Assembly (NCBI GenBank): GCA_003552125.1
Contig: PUON01000027.1
Coordinates: 1-48,902 of the forward strand
Direction: 5' to 3'
DNA from: Dehalococcoidia bacterium
GTDB taxonomy: Bacteria; Chloroflexota; Dehalococcoidia; GIF9; AB-539-J10
Length of the DNA stretch: 48,902 nucleotides
Shown: positions 7,654 through 14,796 of the stretch, one piece after another
How the letters are laid out: every line of letters begins with the position of its first letter
Position numbering within the stretch: position 1 is the stretch's first letter
Notes under the pieces: generated by a model
Databases searched by the model: none
Told to the model about the DNA's origin: nothing
What the model saw: the letters and a program-made list of their open reading frames with translations, nothing else
Made by a program: the position numbers and the translations under genes

Positions 7654-7690
7654 GAGGGCGGCTCCCATGGGAGCCGCCCTCTTGATTTAC
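7654..7690. terminator. Bidirectional terminator between glyQS and etfA
   Basis: A perfect palindrome at 7654-7681 (left arm GAGGGCGGCTCCCA) would form a stem of 12 or more base pairs with a tight loop, followed by TTGATTT. It lies between two convergent genes, so it can stop transcription from both sides. The T-tract is weak on either strand. Confidence 0.7.
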
Positions 7691-7709
7691 ATCCGTAAAC
7701 GAACACTCG

Positions 7710-8681
7710 CTACTTCTTCTTGAGGAGTTCGATCATCTGCGGGATCACTTGGTACAGGTCGCCGACCACCGCGTAATCTGCGATGCGGAACAGTGCAACC
7801 GACGGGTCTGAGTTGATCGCGACGATGGTCCCCGAATCACGTATTCCGGCGAGGTGCTGAGGAGATCCCGATACTCCGACACCGACGTAGAGCTTCGGCT
7901 TCACGATGGTGCCGCTGAAGCCCACCTGGTGATCCTTGCTGATCCAACCGTCGTCCACCAGCGGCCGGGTTGCACCGACAACTCCGCCGAGCGCGTCGGC
8001 AAGCTGCTGCACGAGTTCGAAGTCGTCGGCATTCCTCAGTCCGCGACCCGCGCATACTACGATATCCGCTCCCGCGATGCTCGCAGGCTTGGCCTCACCC
8101 TTCCCGAGGACTTTGACGCCGCTATCGACTTTCTCCACGCCTTTCTTGACGATCTCTCCCTTCCGGCCCTCATCTTTCTGCCCCGCTTCCAGTGCGCGGT
8201 ACCGCACTGTGACCATGGTGATGTCGGAACTGGTCTTCACATGGGCGAGGAAGTTGCCTGTGAACGCCGGCCGCACCTGGAGCAGAGAGCCATCCTCCTG
8301 CAGCTCGAGAGCTGTGCAGTTGGATGTGAGACCGGCCTCTACTGCTGTTGCCACGCGGGGCGCCAGCGCCTTTCCAGTCAGGGTGGAGCCGAACATAACT
8401 ATTGCCGGCTGCACCTCAGAAATGAGAGAGACCAGATTCTGCTTGTGGGCCAAGGAGTCGAACGTGGCGAGTGACTCGTCGTCGTAAACGTAAACAGTGT
8501 CGGCGCCGTAAGCCACCAACTCCTGTGCTGTTTCGGTGATCCCTGATCCCAGCACCGCACATGAGACCTTGGAGTCGGTCTTGTCCGCGAGATCTCGTCC
8601 CTTGCCGAGGAGTTCGTAGCAGATGGGGTGGACGCGTCCCCCTTCCCTCTCAACATATATGAGTATGCCTTTGTTTTCCAT
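7710..8681 (-). CDS. etfA: Electron transfer flavoprotein, alpha subunit
   Basis: This is the FAD-binding large subunit of ETF, about 323 residues, which takes electrons from acyl-CoA dehydrogenases. The N-terminal adenine-nucleotide hydrolase-like domain ends near residue 190. The C-terminal FAD domain shows the classic GATRPLVDDGW, QVGFSGTIVKPKLYVGVGVSG and INSDPSVALFRIADYAVVGD motifs. I prefer ATG 8681, with AAGGGG 8 bases upstream inside etfB; the GTG at 8684 is also in frame. It sits one or a few bases after etfB and is translationally coupled to it. No FixC/FixX or bifurcating dehydrogenase gene is adjacent, so whether this ETF bifurcates cannot be told. Confidence 0.95.
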   Translation of the reverse strand: MENKGILIYVEREGGRVHPICYELLGKGRDLADKTDSKVSCAVLGSGITETAQELVAYGADTVYVYDDESLATFDSLAHKQNLVSLISEVQPAIVMFGSTLTGKALAPRVATAVEAGLTSNCTALELQEDGSLLQVRPAFTGNFLAHVKTSSDITMVTVRYRALEAGQKDEGRKGEIVKKGVEKVDSGVKVLGKGEAKPASIAGADIVVCAGRGLRNADDFELVQQLADALGGVVGATRPLVDDGWISKDHQVGFSGTIVKPKLYVGVGVSGSPQHLAGIRDSGTIVAINSDPSVALFRIADYAVVGDLYQVIPQMIELLKKK

Positions 8682-8685
8682 CACA

Positions 8686-9477
8686 CTACCCCTTCAGCAG
8701 GCCCGCTTTGTCAAGCGCTGCAACGAGTTGACTGGCTGCGTCTTCCCCCTGGAGGACCTCCCCCTTTCGTTTCTTCTCCGGGGGCAGCGCGATGCTCTCG
8801 ACCCATGTGGCGGAACCCGCAATTCCCAACTTCACGGGATCAACGTCGCCCAGATCGGCCGCCGTCCATTTCTCGACCTCGGCCTTTCTTGCGCGCAGCT
8901 TCTCCTTCAGAGTGGGAAGCCGCGGAGTGTTCAGTTCCTTGGTGCCGGTGATGAGCAGAGGGAATGATGCCTCCACGCTGAGAGAACCAGCAGAGGTCTC
9001 CGTAACCGCAGTGACCTTATCAGTGCTGACTTTGGTGAGCTCAGACACGAACGGCAGAAGAGAGACTCCGAGCCGCTCCGCAAGCCCGGGGCCTACCTGG
9101 CCGGTGTCGCCGTCGACAGTTGTCTCTCCACAGAGGATCAGGTCGAAGTCACCCACCTTCCGGATCGCCGCAGCAAGTGTGTACGAGGTGGCGAGAGTGT
9201 CGGCACCCGCAAATGAGTCATCGTAAAGCAGGATGCCGCGGTCTGCGTCTCTCGCAATGCCTTCCCGCAATACTGCTTCGGCCGACTGCGGCCCCATGCT
9301 GATGACGGTGACGGTGGCGCCGAGTTGTTCCTTCATCTGCTGGGCTGCTTCGAGGGCATTCAGGTCGAACGGATTGATCTCTGAATCGGCAGACTTCCGG
9401 TCTACCCGGTTCGTCTCGCGTAGGAACTTGACCTTCTCAATATCCGGTACCTGTTTCGCTAATACGATAATATGCAC
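8686..9477 (-). CDS. etfB: Electron transfer flavoprotein, beta subunit
   Basis: The small ETF subunit, 263 residues, begins with the typical HIIVLAKQVPD strand. It has INPFDLNALEAA, a VDGDTGQVGPGLAERLG segment corresponding to the ETF-beta signature, and PRLPTLKEKLRARK near residue 195. The GTG start is preceded by AAGGAGGTG with about 10 bases between. It forms an ETF heterodimer with the downstream etfA. The broken acyl-CoA dehydrogenase fragment immediately upstream suggests that a dehydrogenase partner once stood in this operon. Confidence 0.95.
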   Translation of the reverse strand: MHIIVLAKQVPDIEKVKFLRETNRVDRKSADSEINPFDLNALEAAQQMKEQLGATVTVISMGPQSAEAVLREGIARDADRGILLYDDSFAGADTLATSYTLAAAIRKVGDFDLILCGETTVDGDTGQVGPGLAERLGVSLLPFVSELTKVSTDKVTAVTETSAGSLSVEASFPLLITGTKELNTPRLPTLKEKLRARKAEVEKWTAADLGDVDPVKLGIAGSATWVESIALPPEKKRKGEVLQGEDAASQLVAALDKAGLLKG

Positions 9478-9584
9478 GTCAGAACACCTCCTTCTATCGC
9501 GTCACACTCGCCTGAGAACTGAACGTGACAGCCGGGATTGCCGGTCCCGGTTCTCGATGCGATCTCTTCCTGGTCGCCAGGATT

Positions 9585-9745
9585 CACCAATCTCTTCACT
9601 GGATAGGAGCATGCGCATAATCTCGGACGTTCCTCCACCCCCCGTCCCGCACGCTGATGTCTCGCAGTAAGGGCTCCGCCAAATAGTAGGTGTAGCCGGG
9701 ACCGCAGAGTACGTTCATCGCCCTCCGATCTCCCTGCAGCGTTGT
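9585..9745 (-). pseudogene. Acyl-CoA dehydrogenase C-terminal remnant, frameshifted
   Basis: Reading the minus strand, one frame gives AMNVLCGPGYTYYLAEPLLRDISV and a neighbouring frame gives GGGTSEIMRMLLSSEEI. Together these are the C-terminal helix and signature of acyl-CoA dehydrogenases (GGxGYT...LLRD...GGTSEI). Removing one G from a run of six Gs near 9640 would rejoin the frames. Nothing upstream resembles the rest of the enzyme, so only about 50 codons remain. It lies just upstream of etfBA and just downstream of the dehydratase-like gene. The remaining 9478-9584 and 9746-9779 hold no gene. Confidence 0.65.
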
Positions 9746-9779
9746 CATGTGCCGGCGCAGTCCTGTGATTGGAATGGCG

Positions 9780-11243
9780 CTACTTCTTTGGCGACGGCTC
9801 GGGGATTTCCTCCTCGATTCCGATAAGGCGGCGCGCGTAATCGACGGATTGGTCGAGTCCCGCATTCATGCGCACGACAAGCTTTGCTCCCTCAGGAGAC
9901 CCTCCTCCGTGCATGCAGCCAGGCACGCCTGCGCCCAGCGTCAGCCATTCGATCAGACGTGCGATCTTGGCGCGCGACTCGGCGGACGACGCAGCCTTGA
10001 GGTACTTCTGAACCAGGTGCCCGTGGTTCGGATCGGTGAAGTCTGCGTAAGATGGCAGACATCCGGTCTCTCCGATGCCGCCTGCGATCTCCTGCGTCAG
10101 GCGCTTAGTCTCGTATGGCAGCGTGGCAACGTGCACCTTGTTCACGTTCGCCAGCAGAGGGTTGGTCAGCCACGCACCGGACGGGTGCTTCTTACCGAGG
10201 ACGGCTGCAGCCACTCCGACGGCAAATGTAGTTTCATTGTTGACGTACATCTGCGTCAGCTTCTCATTGAACGCTCGTGTTGACAGGCCATTGGCGCGTG
10301 CAATCAAAGCTGCTGCACCGGCCATCACGTCGCCCTGTCCCGCAACGCACCCGCCAATTGCCGAGCGATAGGGACTTATGAAGTTCATCAACACCGAGCC
10401 GGTCGCCTTACACTCGCCACAGAGGAATACCCTCTCGTTGGGAACGAAGACGTCTTCAAAGAACAGGTATGCCTGAGTGGTGCCCCCGATTTTGACAGGA
10501 ACGTCGAAACCTTCCTCCGCTTCACGCGTATCGCTCGGGTGGCGAGCCTCTATGATGGTGAGTCCTTCGACATCCTTGGGAACGACAAAGGACACGGCGA
10601 AGTCCTTGTCGGCTTCTTTGTAGTTCGATCCCGGCAGCACAAAAACTTCCTGTGCTGCTGCCGTACCACAGATCATGACCTTGGCACCACGAACTACGAT
10701 TCCGTTGTCCCTGACGTCCACGATGTGAACGTTCATGTCGGGGTCCTCCTGCTGGGAGGGCGTCAGTGCACGGTCTCCCTTGGCGTCCGTCAGTGCCCCG
10801 GAAACGGTGATATCGTTGTCCTGTGCATAGCGCAGCCAGTCTTTGAGGCGCTGGTGGTACTGCGTCTCCTGATCCTGATCAAGATCCCAGGTGGTGGGCC
10901 ACATGGTGTTCAGGGCTGCATGACCGGCACATCTGCCACCTGTGCAAGTCCCGGTCAGGTGATACGCCTCACGCTTCATCCTGCAGTTCGCAATCATGTC
11001 ATCGGCAGATTGCAGGACTCCAAGGTAGCGGGATATATGATCGCCGGTAAGATGCGAGGTCGTTGAGAAGATCTCTGAGGTCTTGGGGTCAAGTGCGCCA
11101 GCGTATAACTGGGCGTGCCCCTCGACGGTACCTTTGGTGTGAGGATTCGTTGTGACATCTTCTATGAGCTGCCCAAACTTGTACATGTTTGGACGGAGTT
11201 TCCGCAGGGCTTCTTTATACTGCACGGGCGTCTTCAGGGCCAT
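9780..11243 (-). CDS. 4-hydroxybutyryl-CoA dehydratase/HpaB-family flavoprotein with altered active site
   Basis: The protein of 487 residues aligns by length and landmarks with 4-hydroxybutyryl-CoA dehydratase (AbfD), an FAD and [4Fe-4S] enzyme of the HpaB fold. It has TGTCTGGRCAGHAALN near residue 100, the HpaB-like VFVPNERVFLCGE segment near 266, and HGGGSPEG near 445. In the well-studied AbfD the cluster ligands, from memory, are Cys99, Cys103, His292 and Cys299. Here Cys100 and Cys105 are spaced one residue wider, position 292 is Tyr, 299 is Cys, and 296 and 300 are Ile and Val rather than Tyr and Lys. It is therefore a divergent paralogue whose substrate I cannot assign. AAGGAGGGG lies just before the ATG. 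Confidence 0.75.
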   Translation of the reverse strand: MALKTPVQYKEALRKLRPNMYKFGQLIEDVTTNPHTKGTVEGHAQLYAGALDPKTSEIFSTTSHLTGDHISRYLGVLQSADDMIANCRMKREAYHLTGTCTGGRCAGHAALNTMWPTTWDLDQDQETQYHQRLKDWLRYAQDNDITVSGALTDAKGDRALTPSQQEDPDMNVHIVDVRDNGIVVRGAKVMICGTAAAQEVFVLPGSNYKEADKDFAVSFVVPKDVEGLTIIEARHPSDTREAEEGFDVPVKIGGTTQAYLFFEDVFVPNERVFLCGECKATGSVLMNFISPYRSAIGGCVAGQGDVMAGAAALIARANGLSTRAFNEKLTQMYVNNETTFAVGVAAAVLGKKHPSGAWLTNPLLANVNKVHVATLPYETKRLTQEIAGGIGETGCLPSYADFTDPNHGHLVQKYLKAASSAESRAKIARLIEWLTLGAGVPGCMHGGGSPEGAKLVVRMNAGLDQSVDYARRLIGIEEEIPEPSPKK

Positions 11244-11279
11244 GAACCCCTCCTTTTATGTAAGGCCACAATGACGGGC

Positions 11280-11308
11280 ATTTTACCATAGGGTCGATAG
11301 ACGGCCAA
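11280..11308 (-). promoter_or_regulatory. Promoter of the dehydratase-like gene
   Basis: TTGGCC (11308-11303), 17 bases, TAAAAT (11285-11280) read leftward, with a TGG extended -10 just upstream of the hexamer. The leader to ATG 11243 would be about 30 bases and contains the AAGGAGGGG site. Confidence 0.6.
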
Positions 11309-11363
11309 TGCGAGGCGCAGCCGGTGGGTACATGGGGACTCGCGGGATGAGGAAAGGAGGCTA

Positions 11364-11437
11364 TCGGGGCGAGAGGACTCGAACCTCCGGCCTCAGCGTC
11401 CCGAACGCTGCGCGCTACCAGACTGCGCTACGCCCCG
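11364..11437 (-). tRNA. tRNA-Pro (anticodon CGG)
   Basis: A full cloverleaf of 74 nt reads on the minus strand. The acceptor stem is CGGGGCG/CGCCCCG with discriminator A, the D stem GCGC/GCGC, the anticodon stem CAGCG/CGCTG with loop TTCGGGA (anticodon CGG at 11403-11401), and the T arm GGAGG-TTCGAGT-CCTCT. The genome does not encode CCA here; the next bases are TAG. Confidence 0.96.
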
Positions 11438-11480
11438 TTTGCCCACGTCATTATAAAGTGCTTCAATACGCACTGCAAAC

Positions 11481-12665
11481 ATGAAGTATCTTATGCTCAT
11501 TATGGATGGTGCGGCTGACCGTCCTCTCCCGTCGCATGGGGACAGGACCTGTCTTGAGCTCAGCCGTACGCCTAGCCTCGACGCTCTTGCGCGTGAGGGA
11601 TCTGTAGGAATGGTTCGTACCGTGCCGCAGGGCATGGAACCGAGCAGCGCCTGCGCGTGCATGTCGCTGCTCGGTTATGACCCAAGGGTGTACTTCATGG
11701 GCCGTGGCTCGATCGAGGCTCGTAGCATGGAGATACCTGTTGGAGCAGGCGAAGCTGTGTTCCGGTGCAACCTGGTGAGTATACGCGATGGACGGATGCA
11801 CAGCTACAGTTCGGGTTACATAAGCAACGAGGAAGCGCGCGAACTTATTCATGCTCTGGACGAACGCCTTGGCGGTCGAGATGTGTCATTCTATCCGGGT
11901 GTCAGCTATCGCCATATATGCCTGGTTCGTGGTCACGAGGACGCACTGAGAGCAACCTGCACTCCTGCTCACGATATTCCCGGTGGAGTGATTGATGAGA
12001 ATCTTCCGCGTGGAGAAGGCAGTGAGCTCCTTCGAGACCTGATGTTCCGCTCCGCCGATGTGCTGCAGAAGCATCCCATTAATGCACGTCGAATGGAGAG
12101 AGGAGAACCTCCTGCGAACATGATCTGGCTCTTCTGGGGGAGCGGGCAGATTCCGCCGCTTCCGCCTTTTCGCGAGACCTATGGGTTGCATGCCGCAATG
12201 ACGTCGGGAGTTGACCTGTTGCTCGGCCTGGGTAAGATGATGGAGATGCAGACGCTGGACATCCCCGGGGTTACCGGTGATATCGCGAACGACTATGCTG
12301 CCCAGATTCAGGGGGCCGTGCAGGCCCTTGAGACGAACGATCTCGTGGTGGTTCATGTTGAGTCTCCGGATGAGGCTGGTCATGACGGCTCTGTGACTGA
12401 TAAGGTACAAGCGATAGAACAGATCGATGAGCAGATGGTGGCGGTGGTGCGGTCGCTTGGCCACGAAAGAGTACGGATACTGATAGCGCCGGATCATCCC
12501 ACGCCCATCCATGTGCAGACACACGTCGCCGATCCTGTGCCATTCCTCTTATGGGGTGCTGGCATAGCCGCAAACGGTGCGACCCGGTTCACAGAAGCTG
12601 AGGCAGCACGAACGGGCCTTGTTGTGGAAGAGGGCCATGGACTCATGGCAGACCTGACAGCCTGA
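11481..12665 (+). CDS. Proposed homoserine kinase of the ApgM (phosphoglycerate mutase-like) family
   Basis: This alkaline-phosphatase-superfamily protein has 394 residues. Metal-binding landmarks are MDGAADRP at residue 8, the SSACACMSLLGYDP segment, ESPDEAGHDGS and APDHPTPIHVQTH near the C-terminus. The family covers archaeal-type cofactor-independent phosphoglycerate mutase and a subgroup proposed to be a non-orthologous homoserine kinase (TIGR02535 type). Aspartate kinase starts 11 bases downstream, which favours the homoserine kinase reading: both enzymes act in threonine synthesis. No Shine-Dalgarno is seen. A TTGCCC-17-TTCAAT promoter (11439-11467) would start the mRNA about 7 bases before the ATG. 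Confidence 0.8.
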   Translation: MKYLMLIMDGAADRPLPSHGDRTCLELSRTPSLDALAREGSVGMVRTVPQGMEPSSACACMSLLGYDPRVYFMGRGSIEARSMEIPVGAGEAVFRCNLVSIRDGRMHSYSSGYISNEEARELIHALDERLGGRDVSFYPGVSYRHICLVRGHEDALRATCTPAHDIPGGVIDENLPRGEGSELLRDLMFRSADVLQKHPINARRMERGEPPANMIWLFWGSGQIPPLPPFRETYGLHAAMTSGVDLLLGLGKMMEMQTLDIPGVTGDIANDYAAQIQGAVQALETNDLVVVHVESPDEAGHDGSVTDKVQAIEQIDEQMVAVVRSLGHERVRILIAPDHPTPIHVQTHVADPVPFLLWGAGIAANGATRFTEAEAARTGLVVEEGHGLMADLTA

Positions 12666-12676
12666 AAGAGAAACGC

Positions 12677-13903
12677 ATGTCACTGGTAGTGCAGAAATAT
12701 GGCGGCAGTTCAGTCGCCAACGCAGACAGGATCAGGAATGTTGCGTCGCGAATTGCTCGCGGGCGTGACGCAGGAAATGACACGGTCGTGGTCGTGTCGG
12801 CGATGGGAGACACTACAGATGATCTGATCTCCCTGGCCCACCAGCTCGCGGAGCGGCCGGATGAGCGTGAGATGGACGTGCTGCTGTCTACCGGTGAGAT
12901 CGTATCCAGCACTCTGCTGGCGATGACGCTCAAAGCGATGGGGCATAATGCAGTCAGCCTGACGGGTCTGCAGGCCGGAATTCGCACTGACACGCAATAC
13001 AGCAGGGCACGAATCACCTCAATCGATCCGGAGCGGATTCTGCAGGAGATCGGCAAAGGCAACGCGGTCATCGTTGCCGGGTTTCAGGGGGTGAATTCCC
13101 AGATGGATACGACGACGCTTGGCCGGGGAGGATCTGATACTACTGCAGTGGCACTGGCCATCTGCCTTGGGGCAAGCGTGTGTGAGATCTACACCGATGT
13201 GGAGGGGGTGTTCTCTGCTGATCCCCGTATCGTTCCTGAAGCGATGAAAGTTGACACGATTGGTTACGAGGAGATGCTGGAACTCGCAACCTACGGTGCC
13301 AGCGTTATGGCGCCACGTGCCGTGGAACTCGGACAGGCTTACGGAGTGCCGATAAGGGTTGCGTCAAGCAGCAGCGACTCTGTTGGCACGCTCATCTGCA
13401 AGGAGGGCTCGATGGAATTGCGCAACAAGGTAAGCGGGATCGCTCACGATACGAACGTGGCGAAGATCATGGTGATCGGGGTCCCCGACAAGCCTGGAAT
13501 TGCACGGGAAGTCTTTGAGCCGCTTGCGCGCGCCAACATCAGTGTGGATACTATCGTCCAGAACGCGGGAATCGATAATATCACCGATATAACGTTTACC
13601 GTTGCTCGAACAGATGTGGTCAAGGCGTTGTCCATTGTCGAACCAGTCGGCAGATCCATTGGAGCGGCGAGGGTTACCAGTGATGAATCGCTGAGCAAGG
13701 TCAGTATTGTGGGTACAGGGATGCAGAACACCCCCGGGTACGCGGCGCGGATGTTCCGCGCACTTGCCGAAGAGGATATAAATATTCACCTCATCACGAC
13801 CTCTGAGATACGGATTACCTGTATCATTCAGGAGGAAAGGGTGAAGGATGCGGTTCGTGCATTGCACAAGGCGTTTGAGGTAGAGTTTCGGCAGAAGCAA
13901 TAA
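12677..13903 (+). CDS. lysC: Aspartate kinase
   Basis: The enzyme of 408 residues phosphorylates aspartate at the first step of lysine, threonine and methionine synthesis. The N-terminal kinase domain shows VQKYGGSSV (residue 5), VSAMGDTTDDL, LLSTGEIVSS, FQGVNSQMDTTTLGRGGSDTTA and YTDVEGVFSADPRI. Two C-terminal ACT domains (about residues 265-340 and 345-408; VIGVPDKPGIAREVF and VSIVGTGMQNTPGYAARMF) are the usual sites of feedback inhibition by lysine and/or threonine. It is coupled to the proposed homoserine kinase upstream (11-base gap). Confidence 0.95.
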   Translation: MSLVVQKYGGSSVANADRIRNVASRIARGRDAGNDTVVVVSAMGDTTDDLISLAHQLAERPDEREMDVLLSTGEIVSSTLLAMTLKAMGHNAVSLTGLQAGIRTDTQYSRARITSIDPERILQEIGKGNAVIVAGFQGVNSQMDTTTLGRGGSDTTAVALAICLGASVCEIYTDVEGVFSADPRIVPEAMKVDTIGYEEMLELATYGASVMAPRAVELGQAYGVPIRVASSSSDSVGTLICKEGSMELRNKVSGIAHDTNVAKIMVIGVPDKPGIAREVFEPLARANISVDTIVQNAGIDNITDITFTVARTDVVKALSIVEPVGRSIGAARVTSDESLSKVSIVGTGMQNTPGYAARMFRALAEEDINIHLITTSEIRITCIIQEERVKDAVRALHKAFEVEFRQKQ

Positions 13904-13947
13904 GACCGCAGTGCCGGGTCACCCGGGGGAATCAGGAGAGGAATCCT

Positions 13948-14796
13948 TTGCAACAGGAAGAAGAACGAACTCGGTTGAGCCGTAAGCTATCGCAGGAGGC
14001 CATTGACCTGGCGAGTGAAGGTCGCTGGGAAGAGGCTGTAGCCGCCAACCGCGCCATCATTGAACGGTTTCCCGATGACGTAGCCGCGTGCAACCGTCTT
14101 GGCCGAGCTCTCATCGAGCTGGGAAATTTCTCCGAGGCCGAAGAGGCTTATCGCAAGACTCTGGTGATTGATCCCGGGAACAGCATCGCGTCGAAGAATC
14201 TTGAGCGCTTGAAAGCGTGGACCGGCGTTGGCCAACTTGAAACCGAGAAGGCGCGTGCACTGGGCCGCGAGTTCTTCGCTTCGAAACAGGGCAAGACGGG
14301 GGTTGTGGCGCTGACCAATGTGCAATCGCTGAAACTCATTTCTGATATCGGGATCGGAGGAGAGGCGGTACTGCGGCGTCGAGGGCAGCAGGTCCTGGTG
14401 GAGGACGAAAGCGGCGCCGTGCTGGGCGAGCTGGAGCCTAAGCATGGCGTTCGGCTCGCCAAGCTGATGCAGGGGGGAAACAGATACAGCGCCACGATCC
14501 TTTCCACTGAAGAAGGCGGCCCGCAACTGCTCGTAAGAGAAGATTACCAGCATCCCGAGATGGTGGGACAGTCCTCGTTTCCTCCGCCACGGGCGGACAG
14601 GCTGTACGGTCATCCAGGCAGGGTTTCTCCCGTCGAGACGCCGCCGATCGTGGACGAAGAACGCAAGTCGACTACGATTCGAGGGCTTGGACAGGGCGAT
14701 ACCGACGAGCCGTTCACTGAAGATGAAGACAGGAGTTATCTGGAGGGATTCACATTGGTAGACGAACCACGTAATGGACAGGGGAGCCAAGAGTGA
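13948..14796 (+). CDS. TPR-repeat protein upstream of gyrA
   Basis: The protein has 282 residues, a TTG start and AGGAGAGGAA upstream. The N-terminal 90 residues are two or more tetratricopeptide repeats ([20 protein letters not shown] and [22 protein letters not shown]), a protein-interaction scaffold. A small beta-rich region follows (about residues 120-200, [19 protein letters not shown]), then a Pro- and acid-rich, probably disordered tail. There is no signal peptide. Its stop overlaps the gyrA GTG start by 4 bases, so the two are translationally coupled. A role in gyrase assembly is only suggested by position. Confidence 0.7.
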   Translation: MQQEEERTRLSRKLSQEAIDLASEGRWEEAVAANRAIIERFPDDVAACNRLGRALIELGNFSEAEEAYRKTLVIDPGNSIASKNLERLKAWTGVGQLETEKARALGREFFASKQGKTGVVALTNVQSLKLISDIGIGGEAVLRRRGQQVLVEDESGAVLGELEPKHGVRLAKLMQGGNRYSATILSTEEGGPQLLVREDYQHPEMVGQSSFPPPRADRLYGHPGRVSPVETPPIVDEERKSTTIRGLGQGDTDEPFTEDEDRSYLEGFTLVDEPRNGQGSQE

